Positions 8,495 through 17,701 of a DNA stretch of 64,000 nt are shown one piece after another. A program made the translations under genes and the position numbers. The stretch is from contig JBAOIL010000015.1 in the NCBI GenBank assembly GCA_037044975.1, forward strand, positions 372,001-436,000, written 5' to 3'. The stretch is from JADLHS01 sp020848635. Lineage in GTDB: Bacteria > Verrucomicrobiota > Verrucomicrobiia > Limisphaerales > JADLHS01. The notes beneath the pieces were generated by a model, which was not told the origin of the DNA, did no database searches, and was given only the letters and a program-made list of their open reading frames with translations. Positions within the stretch are counted from its first letter, which is position 1. Every line of letters starts with the position of its first letter.

Positions 8495-11400
8495 TCATGC
8501 TTTTGGCGGTGGGATGGGCATGCGCGGTGGGGCAGTTTGCCACATCAGTTCAATCTCCTCCGGCGTCAGGCCGTAGGCTTGGTTCACGAGACCGCTGAGG
8601 GCGCATTCCAGTTGCAACAGTTCGGCGGCGAGGGCGCGGGCGGGTTCAATGGTGAGGGTGTATTCCTCCCGCAAACCCTGCACGCCAGCGGCGGTGAGCG
8701 GCTGCTTTTTGCCGCGGATGCGTTTCACTTCGGCCACCAAGGTGTCGGAGTCGAGTTCGGCCGCGGCTTGGAGTTTGTTGCCGGGCTTTTCAATCGCGTA
8801 TTCCACCCGCAGCCAGTCGAGCAACGGTGCGCTGGGTCTGCTGCTGGCTCGCGGTGATTTCAATCAGGCGGCGAACTGCTTTTTCGGCCGCCTCGCGGAT
8901 GACAGCGGTCGGTTCGGCGATGGGAAGTGTCTCGACCATGTAAGGCCATTGGTAGAAAGCGCTTCATCTTTCAGGTGAATGGAAGGTATCGCCAGTTGTG
9001 CCACCACATCAGCGGTGAGTTCAGCGCGGCGAGAAGAAACGGTATCATCGCAGTGGGCAGGAAAATATGTCTTGTCGTTTCCCGAGCAGACCGGACGACA
9101 TCAAGCGCGTAGCGCGGGTGATACTGAATCTCTTGGTAAAATAATTTCTCGGCTTTCCGAAAGCTTGCCAGTAAGCACAAGACCGCAGTTCCCACCAGTA
9201 CTGTGCCTTGATCCTGCCGCTTCCGCAACCGTTCTTCCAGTGGCTTGAAATAGCCGTGCAAGACTCGGGTATCGCGCTTTGAACTCGGCTTCCGCTGCGT
9301 CGCCCAGTTCAGCCCAAGACCACGTGCGGTCATTGCTCGATGGCAAGACGATCATCCAAAGTTTTGCCCAGTCCGCACTACCAACGACCGATGTCACTGC
9401 CACGCAGAAACGGCTTGATGACTTCTTTGCATCCGTCGTGTTCTGCAATCAGCTTGCGCTTGCAGTCGTCGTTGATCAGGAACGCCTCATTGAGACCGGT
9501 CTTGATTCCGTACAGCGGAGCAATCCCGGTTACTTCCTTGAGTGAGCGCCGTCCCTCGCGTATCTTGGCTCAGCAGAGAATCCACAGATTTGGGCTCAAG
9601 CCGCCAAGAAGCGGCACTCAGCTGGTTGATGTCCAACTCAGCCCCCTCCATTCTCAATCTGCACACTCAGATCATCAATGCGGAGTTGCTCGCGAGGAAT
9701 GGAGCAGAGCCGCGCCGTCTTCGGCTTGGGTGCGTCGGTCGGTTTCTCCACCACGATGATGGACGGGAAAACATCGGCTTCCTCAAAAATCTGTTTGGCG
9801 TGGCCGAAATCCACCACGGCTGCGAACCCACGCCTTTTCGCTGAAGAAACGGCGGAGCGGTTCGCCGTAGCCCGCCTTCATCCATTTGTTGGTCACGATG
9901 AAGGAAAGGAGTCCGCCCGGTTTGAGCACCCGCACGCCGAGTTCGTAGAAATAGACATACAGGTCCGCCTTGCCGTGGAAGGTTTCGTAGTTTGCTTCCA
10001 ACCACGGCTTGAAGGGCGTGAGCAGTTCCTGCCGCACATACGGCGGATTGCCCACCACCACATCGAAGCCGCCCTGGGCGAACACTTCGGGAAAGGCTGT
10101 CGGCCAGTTGAAGGCTTTGGGATGCACCGCCGGATCGCTGACGACGCTGTTCCCCTCGCGGATGGTGTGGTCGAGGCTGGTAAGTTGTTTGCCGCGCGCG
10201 GCGGTCTTGATCCACAGACTGAGCTGGCAAATCTGGATGGCCTCCGCGTTCAGGTCCACGCCGTAGAGGTTGTGCTGGAGAATCTGCCGATCCAAATCGA
10301 ACAGCGTGCGCTGCCCGCGCAATTCCTCGAGCCGCGCGTTGGAGATTTCATACAGCGCGTGGAGCTGGTCAAACGCCTCGATCAGAAACGCGCCGCTGCC
10401 GCACGCGGGATCGAGAATGCGTAGCGACTTCAATTCCTCCTGCCACGCTTCCCAGAACCGGATGAGCGCCTTGCGCTGCGGCTCGTTCAGCGCGGCCAGG
10501 TCGTAGGCGTTGGGATCGGCCAACGCCTTGCGGGCCGGTGCCGGCGGCTTCCGTTTCATGCTGCTGGCGCAACGCCTCGAAGCGGACGCGCACGACCGCG
10601 CCCAAGGCTTGTTCCACGTTGTAGCGGGTGATGAAGGCCGGCGTGTAGAACGCGCCTTCTTTTTTGCGGCGCGTCGTGGCCATCCCCTCACCCGGCCTGT
10701 CGGTCACCCTCTCCCCATCCGATGGGGAGAGGGACGGGGTGAGGGGGCCGCTTGCTGCGAGGCCCTGCCGCAACCGTTCGAGATCGGTGATGGATTGCTC
10801 GAAAATGTGGCCGAGGATGTCCACGTCAATCAGCGAGCGGACTTCGGTGTCCGTGTCCTCCTCCGCCACTTCACGCGCGGGCCGGTAATCGTACTCGCCC
10901 AAGTCCTTGAAATGCGCGCAGACCTCGTCGGGCACGGCGAGGGCGTCCAGGCCGGGATCGGCGGCGAACAGGCCGCCGTTGTACGCGGGGATGTTGAGGC
11001 CGGCGTTGCCGGTATCAACGGCGCGAAAGAGGCCGCGGAAATTTTCCCAGATCGGTTTCGGATTGTAGGGGTCGTGATGCGTGAACGCCTGCTTGAGCGT
11101 CTCCGCCGGCAGCAGCCCGCGATCCTCGCAAAAGGCGCAAAACAGAACGCGGTCCAGGAGCTTCTGGGTGCCGCGGAGGATTTCGGGCGGGGCCACCGTG
11201 GCGTTTGCGCGGCACAGGCGCAGCAGCACTTTCTGGCGGATGTCCGCATAGCGGGCGTAGAACTGGTTGGTCAACTCGCGTCCGACGGACTCGGAAACTT
11301 TCAGCAGTTCATAGAGATGGCCGTCGCGTTTTTCCGGCACAACCCGCTCGGCGCCGAGCAGGAAGACAAAGCGTTTGAGCAACGCGGGCTCGCTGGCCAG

Positions 11401-11926
11401 GCGGACGGTCTCGAAACGTTCGTAGGCGTGCTGGTTCGAGCCCTTGTGGTACAGGCGCGTCTCCCGTATCGAGGTCACGATGAATCCAATCGCACGGCAG
11501 ATTGATCGCGTAACGGTACGCCTGATCCACGGCGGACATGCGCCGGCCGGCAAACGGGCGGTCGAGCGGATCGCGCGGGCCTTTGCCTTCGAGCGCCACG
11601 ATGAATTGTTCCCGGTCCTTCTGGAACCGGCCCAGCACGGCATCGGCAAATTTGCCGTCCACCTCGACGTGCTTTTCCCGGGAGAGCGTGAACGTATCGC
11701 CCGGTCCCGCGGGCCGCGTGTAGCCAAGTAGATTGCAAAAGATGTCCGTGAGGAAATCCGGGAGCAGATCGGTTTCCTTGAAATCATCGGCGCGGCCCGA
11801 GGCGATCAACGCGGCCCAATGCTGAAGCCGGGGTTGGAACTCCGCAACGCGCGCCGGCAGTTGGAAGGAACGCACGGACTGGCGGAGGACCTCGGGGTGG
11901 AAGAGCGGTTTGGATTCAACGGCCAT
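8495..11926 (-). pseudogene. Eco57I-like restriction enzyme/adenine methyltransferase (type IIG), multiply frameshifted
   Basis: One gene of about 1,140 codons is spread over several reading frames. Read in order: N-terminal PD-(D/E)XK-like nuclease region (KFADAVLGRF, then FIVALEGKGPRDPLDRPF), a helical linker, GAFYTPAFITRY, methyltransferase motif I DPACGSGAFLIEAF, the catalytic motif VVVGNPPYVRQ (N6-adenine type), then a target-recognition part (ADWAKLWMIVLPSSNDRTW) and a helical C-terminus ending at 8495. Frame changes fall near 11.48, 10.54, 9.8, 9.5, 9.25 and 8.9 kb. A 63-base palindromic repeat sits inside the frame at 10684-10746. If intact it would methylate and cleave DNA in one polypeptide. 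No separate restriction subunit is present. The breaks may be sequencing errors, so calling it dead is provisional. Confidence 0.85.
10684..10746. repeat. Palindromic element inside the restriction-methylase reading frame
   Basis: A nested palindrome: outer arms CCCCTCACCC (10684-10693) and GGGTGAGGGG (10737-10746), inner arms CCCTCTCCCCATC (10707-10719) and GATGGGGAGAGGG (10721-10733), perfect over 13 bases with a one-base loop. On the minus strand it is translated without a stop (LTPSLSPSDGERV) just before GAFYTP. A related element lies upstream of miaA (62681-62820). Confidence 0.85.
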
Positions 11927-12282
11927 GAGTTGGACCAGAGGTTAAGCGGCGGCGGGGAAAAACCAAGCGTGGAGGTGAACCGGGGGGTGACCGTGTGACT
12001 GGCAAGGGCGGTCTCTGTAGCGTCAGGCCTCCCGGCCTGACGGAGAGGGCGCGCATCCTTGCCGCCCGGAAGGAACGCGGCGAGTACCTGACGGACGCCC
12101 GAAAGTTCCCTCGCCCCTGACCACGCCGGGGCCTCGCCGCCGGGCGGGAAGCCACGGCGCTACGGCCGGCACGGATGCCAGGCCGCTACCATGGTGGACT
12201 GGAAAGCGCCGGCGGAGGCGGGGGGTTGACCCGATGAGTTGCCGCTTGCCATCAGTAGTTGGAACGGTAGCGTACGGCGGTT
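11927..12282. other. Intergenic region with one 9-bp palindrome
   Basis: 356 bases between the divergent restriction-methylase and expansin genes. The only structured item I see is CGTCAGGCC/GGCCTGACG at 12021-12042 (4-base loop), of REP type. Promoters for both genes should lie here, but I cannot identify them with confidence. Confidence 0.5.
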
Positions 12283-13921
12283 ATGCATTTCAGAAGCTTG
12301 ATCCATTCCGCGGTGGCGGCGGGAATGCTCGCGGTGTTGCCGGCAACCATGGGCGGCACGGTGGCGCTTCGGCCAACGCCGATTTTGAATGTGACGCTGC
12401 CCGCCGGCCTCACGTATCAGGTTGAATCCTCCACCAACGGCAGCGCCTGGACGGCCACCGGGGTGCTGGTGGTCGGCACCGGCGGGCCCCTCGCGCTGCG
12501 GCTTGACGGATTTGCCGCGCAAGCGACCTATCGCTTTGCCCCCCTCGACGCCGCGAGCTTCATCGCGCCCACCGTTACGAACGGATGGCATTTGGCGGGT
12601 TCGTTTCCCGGCGCGGGCGAGGTCCGCGTCGAAACCAACGCGACGCTGGCCAGCCCCAGTTGGGCGCACCGCGATTTTGCCTTTCCGGACGCCGCCGGAT
12701 CGCTCGTCCGCGCGCTGCGGCCGCCACTGCCGTCGCCGATTTTTCTGCGCGGCGTGCAGCCGGCCACCCCGCTCGAACTCGCCACGCTGGCGAGCTATTT
12801 GGCGGATCCGCACGCGGGCGCCGCCGGCTTTGGCCTGGTGGCGGACGACATGCCCCAACTGTATCGGGACGGTTACATCTGCGCGCCGTGTCCCGCCTTC
12901 TACCATCGCGGGGGCGCGAACGCCGCCGCCGCCGGGGAGTGTTACGAGTTCACTGGTCCCGCGGGCACCACCACCGTCATGGTGGGCGATCTGGACGATC
13001 TCCCGCCCCCGGGCACCTGTGACGCGGGCCGCACCTACTTCGACATTGGAAATCCGGCCTTTGCCGCGCTCTTCACGGATGCGGCGGGATATGGCACCGC
13101 CACGTACCGGCTCGTGCCCGCCCCGGTGGTGGGCAATGTCAAAATGGTGGTCGTGCTGAATTCAGGCGGATTTTATCTTGAACTTCGCCCCTACAATCAC
13201 CGCGCGGGCCTCGGCAAACTGGAAATCAAATCCGCCGGCAGCGCCAACTGGATCGAACTGCCGCGCACGGTTTACAATAGTTTCGTTTACAACGGCGGCG
13301 GCGGCCCTGGCGTTCCCGCTGAGTGTTCGGGTCACCAGTCGGTTTGGGGAAGTCGTGGATTTCCCCGCGATCGCTGCCATGCAACCAAATGACCGCTTCA
13401 CCGCCAACGCGCAGTTCGCCGCCTTTCCCGACCTCGCCCCCGCGCCCGTCTGGATTCTGCCCCCGGTTTACACGGATAGTCTGAGCAATGTGCTCGGGGG
13501 GCAATGGGCCATGAGCCTCTATGGCGGGCTGGTGGTCAATCCCACCTATACCGGCAGCGCTTTTCAAGGGGCCGCCAGTCTTCAGATTTCGAACTTCACG
13601 GCGTTCAGCGGCATCCAGTTCTTTGCGCCCCATCGTTTTCCCCGGCCGCTGGATGGCGTTTTGGAATTCGCCATCCGGTCGGGGACGGCGTCACCGGCCA
13701 GCCACCTGGCAGTTTTGTTCACTGGTTTTGATGGCGGCGGGACGGCGGCGACCTCGCAGACCGTGGCGCTGCCCACCCTTGATGCGACGTGGCGCCGCCT
13801 GCGGATTCCGCTGGCCCCGGCGCTGGTGCCGGCGCGGATCTACGAAATCCGGATTATCAATAACTCACTCACCCCGATCACATCGGTCCTGCTCGACGCG
13901 ATCTCTTTTCAGCAGCCATGA
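12283..13921 (+). CDS. Bacterial expansin (EXLX-like), one frameshift
   Basis: Reading first one frame (12283 to about 13311) and then the next (to 13921) gives a secreted protein of about 545 residues. After a signal peptide and an N-terminal beta domain comes a double-psi beta-barrel like expansin D1: YRDGYICAPCPAFYHRGG, GECYEFTGPAGTTTVMVGDL, TYFDIGNPAFAAL (the Asp matches the essential D1 Asp of this family). Next is a D2/CBM63-like domain: FYLELRPYNHRAGLGKLEIK, WIELPRTVYNSFVYNGGGGP, FPLSVRVTSRFGEVVDF. A further C-terminal beta-sandwich (about 180 residues) follows. Expansins loosen cellulose/plant wall networks without hydrolysis. The frameshift lies within D2 at CCTGGCG near 13311: removing one G restores the frame. 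Sequencing error is likely. Confidence 0.82.
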
Positions 13922-13930
13922 TTTCCTGGG

Positions 13931-13962
13931 TCGGCTGAGCGTCTCCGGAGCCGCTCAGCCGA
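13931..13962. terminator. Hairpin between convergent genes
   Basis: TCGGCTGAGCG (13931-13941) pairs perfectly with CGCTCAGCCGA (13952-13962) across a 10-base loop. It lies between the 3' ends of the convergent expansin and beta-solenoid genes. There is no T-run on either side, so termination is only inferred. Confidence 0.45.
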
Positions 13963-14004
13963 TCCGGAGAACTCCGGGGGACCTCGTCGGGCTGTCGCGG
14001 CGTT

Positions 14005-16935
14005 TCAGGGTACCTTGCTCAGTCGGAAAAACCCGGCGTCAAACGAAGTCGGAACGGTCACGGTGTTGCCCGGCGCCGGGAGCGGCAGCCAGGTGGATGA
14101 GTCGAGCCCCGTGGCCTGTTGCAGAGTCCAGCCCGTGATGTAAGCGGGCCAGGCGATAATCACACTGCCCCCCGCGGCGCGGGTGATGCTCAGCTCCGGC
14201 TGCGTGATGGCCACCCCGGCGCTGGTGGCGGTGAGGCTGAGCGTGTTGCCACCGGTGTTCGCAAGCGAGTAGGTAAATCCGGGCGCCAACCCATGCACGG
14301 CAACTTCCGAGAAACCACCAAGGATCGAGGCGCCTTTCACCAGGCCGAAGACCTGCCCATTGGTCGGCGCAAAGCCGTCGCGGAAGACAATGTCCAAATG
14401 ACCGGCCAGCGTCACGGTGCCGGTGGCTTCGATCTGGTCGAACCCTTCACCGGCTCCGGGGCCGCCCAGTTCCATCTCCAAGGCGGTGCCTACGGCCAAA
14501 GTTAAATCGCCCTCGATCGTGGCTTTCCCCGGCGAAAAGCCGGGGAGGAATGTTCCGCCTTGTCGCACCACAACCGAGCCAATCAGCCGTCCGCCAAGAA
14601 AGAACCGCCCGAAATTGGCCACCAATAGGGTTCCGGGGATTGGCGCTTCGCCGGACTGGCCGGCCACAGCCGATCCCCCGTTCAAACGCAGAATCCCTGT
14701 CTTGCCCACCCCGAGGGTGGACTTGGACTCCAACAACCCACCGGCGGTCACGGTGACTTCGTCCGACTCCGGCCCCGGAAAGGGGCGCCCGATCCCCAGA
14801 GAATCTCTCGCCCGCACCACCGAGCCAGCCCCCGAAAGGGTGGCCGAGCTGCTGCGGTTTTGACCGCCGACAATGCTGATGGCGGCGAAATGGACCTCTC
14901 CGCCATTGGTCACGGTCAGATTGCCGCTGCCGGTGAGTCCAAGATTCAGAAAGCCGTTGAGCCCGAGCAGGGCCGATCCCGGTCCTTTCACCGAAACGTA
15001 GCCCGTCGCTCCTCCGTTCGCTCCCACGCCGCACAGACCCGCTCCAGTTACATCCGGCTCAGCGTAGGTGCCCGTCAGGATCACCTGGCCGCCTTGTTCG
15101 ACGCTCAGTTGACCGATTCCGTCGCGTCCCACTCGCAAGGCTTTGGAAACTGTCAGCATCGAACCGGGGCCCGTCAGCCGCAACAGGTTGGTTCCGGGGT
15201 TGGACCCAACCAGCACGTCGGACGCGGTGGCCAAGCCGCCGGAGAAGATCGTCATCCGGCCAATCCCGGCCCGCCCGATCTCCAAGGTGTCTCCTACTTC
15301 CAGACTGGTGCCCGCGCCGATGACATCCAACGAGCCGTCTGATCCGGCTTTGATCCCCACGGTGAGCTTCGACGCAAGGATGCGTCCCTGGCTCCGGACG
15401 CTGAGCGAGCCCTTGCCGCCAACCCCAACTCCCGTCTCCGCAGTCAGCCGGGTGTCCAAAGCTGACGGGACTGGCAACGAACCCCCATCCACATCCATCC
15501 TGCCCTCGCTGCCCGGCTCAAGACCCAAGGCCATGGCTGTGGTCGCGCCACGAACTTCCACGCGCCCGCCGGCACCCAGATTCAAGGTGGCTACTCCCTT
15601 GGTGATGCCCACGGCCATGCCGTTCTTGGCGAGCCAGAACGAATCCGCTCCGAAGACTGAGCCACTGGAAAATCCGCCCACCTTGCCGCCATCAAGCCGG
15701 CTTTTGGCGGACTCCAACCTGCCGCCGCTGTCCACAGTCACCGACGACTCCCCAGAAACGCCCAGGTCCAGTTCCCCCGACAGCACCAAAGCTGACCCGG
15801 CTCCGGAGACGGAGATTCCGGCTGAATTCGTCGAAGCGCTCGGACCAACGAAGTCACCGCCGTTGATGCGGCCGCCATTTAGAATTTGCACCGTGGAGTC
15901 CTCGGCCTTGTTGGAATACGAAAACAGCGATCCCGCATCGCGAACAATCACGAAAGCCCTGCTCAGGGATGCGGCGCTGCCCTGGCCGAGGTTCTGGATG
16001 GTTATTTTCTGGGGACCGTCGGAGGTGATGAGGCCAGCGACCGTGAGCTGGGAACCGCTGCCGTCCACCGTATACCAGGAATTGTCAGCCAGCGCTCCGG
16101 CAGAAAACGTGGCTCCCGACTTGAGGCTGATATCGGCGTAGATCAACCCCGGAAGGGTCGTGCCGGACACATTGATGGAATTGCCGCTGCCCTCCAGAAG
16201 CCATTCGCTCAGCGACGTCGTGACGGCGGTGACCGTCGAACCGTTGATCGCGTGCCCGCTACCCTTGAGCAGACCGGCCTGAATACGGCCGGCGTCGAGT
16301 TCGGCGCGGACCGATAGTTCGTCCGCCGCGAGAAGCGATCCGCCGCTGATGAAGCATTTGTTCACAATAAGCGCCCCGGTGTGGTGCCATTCGGAGCCGG
16401 ATTCCAGCCGTGGCTGCGGCAGAGAATGGGTCGATCCGTTGAGTTGAACCGACGACGTGATCCGCGCCCCATTGATCCCCAGTATCCGAGATTGAAGGCT
16501 GCTCGTGCCGAAATCGAAGTTGTCCATCGTTAGACCCGAACCATTCACCAGTATGCTCCCGTCCCCTAGGCTGCTGAAGGGCCCGGTCTCAAGCGTTCCG
16601 CCGCCTTGCAGCACCACCGGATGCCCGCCTTGAATGTAGCTGCCGGCCGAATAGTCGCCGTTCAACTGGAAGGTCACAGTGCCGATCAATTCGGTCATGC
16701 CGGCTGTGGCGCCGTCGCAGGTCACCGTGTAGACGCCATCCCGGAAGATCGCGAAATCGCCCGCGCCCGGATAGCCGCCGTTGCCGTCGGCGTTTTGCCA
16801 GTTACCAGCGACATTGAAGGCGCCGCTGACGGGTGGATTCTTCCAGGCAAAAGTGTCCGCCATGCCCCGGGAGTCGGTGAGCAATAAAAGCAGGCCGCAG
16901 ATGGCTTGGGCCGAAATCCAGGGCAATATCTTCAT
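14005..16935 (-). CDS. Secreted autotransporter-passenger-like beta-solenoid protein
   Basis: About 976 residues from the ATG at 16935, chosen because it directly precedes a signal peptide (ISAQAICGLLLLLTDSRGMA); a longer frame to 17016 adds an unlikely leader. The N-terminus has the motif GNWQNADGNGGYPGAGDFAI, frequent at the start of passenger-type solenoids. The body is built from repeats of the form SGGxLxxxxxxxG with SSVTVDSGGRLESAKS-like rungs, predicting a long right-handed beta-solenoid. There is no C-terminal outer-membrane barrel. It ends in a beta module (VIIAWPAYITGWTLQQATGL, then AGFFRLSKVP) that recurs in four other exoproteins of this window. Function is unknown; an extracellular surface role is inferred. 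Confidence 0.8.
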   Translation of the reverse strand: MKILPWISAQAICGLLLLLTDSRGMADTFAWKNPPVSGAFNVAGNWQNADGNGGYPGAGDFAIFRDGVYTVTCDGATAGMTELIGTVTFQLNGDYSAGSYIQGGHPVVLQGGGTLETGPFSSLGDGSILVNGSGLTMDNFDFGTSSLQSRILGINGARITSSVQLNGSTHSLPQPRLESGSEWHHTGALIVNKCFISGGSLLAADELSVRAELDAGRIQAGLLKGSGHAINGSTVTAVTTSLSEWLLEGSGNSINVSGTTLPGLIYADISLKSGATFSAGALADNSWYTVDGSGSQLTVAGLITSDGPQKITIQNLGQGSAASLSRAFVIVRDAGSLFSYSNKAEDSTVQILNGGRINGGDFVGPSASTNSAGISVSGAGSALVLSGELDLGVSGESSVTVDSGGRLESAKSRLDGGKVGGFSSGSVFGADSFWLAKNGMAVGITKGVATLNLGAGGRVEVRGATTAMALGLEPGSEGRMDVDGGSLPVPSALDTRLTAETGVGVGGKGSLSVRSQGRILASKLTVGIKAGSDGSLDVIGAGTSLEVGDTLEIGRAGIGRMTIFSGGLATASDVLVGSNPGTNLLRLTGPGSMLTVSKALRVGRDGIGQLSVEQGGQVILTGTYAEPDVTGAGLCGVGANGGATGYVSVKGPGSALLGLNGFLNLGLTGSGNLTVTNGGEVHFAAISIVGGQNRSSSATLSGAGSVVRARDSLGIGRPFPGPESDEVTVTAGGLLESKSTLGVGKTGILRLNGGSAVAGQSGEAPIPGTLLVANFGRFFLGGRLIGSVVVRQGGTFLPGFSPGKATIEGDLTLAVGTALEMELGGPGAGEGFDQIEATGTVTLAGHLDIVFRDGFAPTNGQVFGLVKGASILGGFSEVAVHGLAPGFTYSLANTGGNTLSLTATSAGVAITQPELSITRAAGGSVIIAWPAYITGWTLQQATGLDSSTWLPLPAPGNTVTVPTSFDAGFFRLSKVP

Positions 16936-17056
16936 AAGAAAAGCTACATGTATATTTGAGCCCAAGCGGAAGCAAGGGAATATTACTTGGCATATAATTG
17001 GATATAATTTCAGCATGCCGCATTGGCCCAGCCGGCACGGTGGTCCGGTGCAGAAA

Positions 17057-17641
17057 TCACTGCGGCGGCAGGATGTGCGACCACTGTTCCCCGTGAATGT
17101 CCAGCCCGCCCTCGGTCCAGATCACGTAGTTGGCGCGGCGCATTTTCTCCCCGACCGGCCCCTGCGCCGCATTGCGTTGCGCGATCTGCTCCGGCGTCCA
17201 ACTGCGGATCGCCAACCGCGCCTGTTGTGTGGCCGCCGAGCAGGCCACGCAAACCACGGCGTCGAAGGACGACTCCGCCTGCGTCTCGAACAACAACGGA
17301 ATGATCACCACCGCCACCGGCTGCCCCGCGGCCCGCCAGGCTTGCACCTGGGCTGTCCAGAGTTGGCGGATGCGCGGATGCAGGATGGCTTCGAGCTGCT
17401 GCCGGGCGGCGGGATCGGAGAAAATGATTCGTGCCAGTTCGGCGCGCCGCAGTTGGCCGTCCGCGCCCACAATGTCCGGTCCAAACGCCAACTGGGCTTC
17501 CGCGAGGGCCGGTTGACCCGGCGCGACGATCTGCCGGGCCAGATCGTCGGTGTCCACGACCGCGACGCCCCGCGCGCGGAGGAGGGCGGCGGCGGCGGAC
17601 TTGCCCATGCCGATGCCACCGGTTAAGCCAAAAGTCTTCAT
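17057..17641 (-). CDS. coaE: Dephospho-CoA kinase CoaE
   Basis: 194 residues from the ATG at 17641, the usual CoaE size. It phosphorylates the 3'-hydroxyl of dephospho-CoA, the last step of coenzyme A synthesis. Visible: P-loop GLTGGIGMGKSAAA directly at the N-terminus, VVDTDDLARQIVAPG (acceptor site Asp residues), LEAILHPRIRQLW, VVIIPLLFET and the lid region RLAIRSWTPEQIAQRNAAQ. A longer in-frame extension to 17692 would translate the terminator hairpin of the upstream operon and is rejected. The start codon sits only 4 bases after that terminator's T-run. Confidence 0.93.
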   Translation of the reverse strand: MKTFGLTGGIGMGKSAAAALLRARGVAVVDTDDLARQIVAPGQPALAEAQLAFGPDIVGADGQLRRAELARIIFSDPAARQQLEAILHPRIRQLWTAQVQAWRAAGQPVAVVIIPLLFETQAESSFDAVVCVACSAATQQARLAIRSWTPEQIAQRNAAQGPVGEKMRRANYVIWTEGGLDIHGEQWSHILPPQ

Positions 17642-17644
17642 GCC

Positions 17645-17683
17645 AAAAAGAAACCGCGGCCCACCCTCGGGATGGCCGCGGTT
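17645..17683 (-). terminator. Intrinsic terminator after the subtilase gene
   Basis: On the minus strand AACCGCGGCC (17683-17674) pairs perfectly with GGCCGCGGTT (17661-17652), followed by TCTTTTT. It starts 19 bases after the subtilase stop and ends right before the coaE start, so it closes the 28.6-17.7 kb transcript and may limit read-through into coaE. Confidence 0.8.
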
Positions 17684-17701
17684 GAAAAACAAATCCGGCG
17701 G

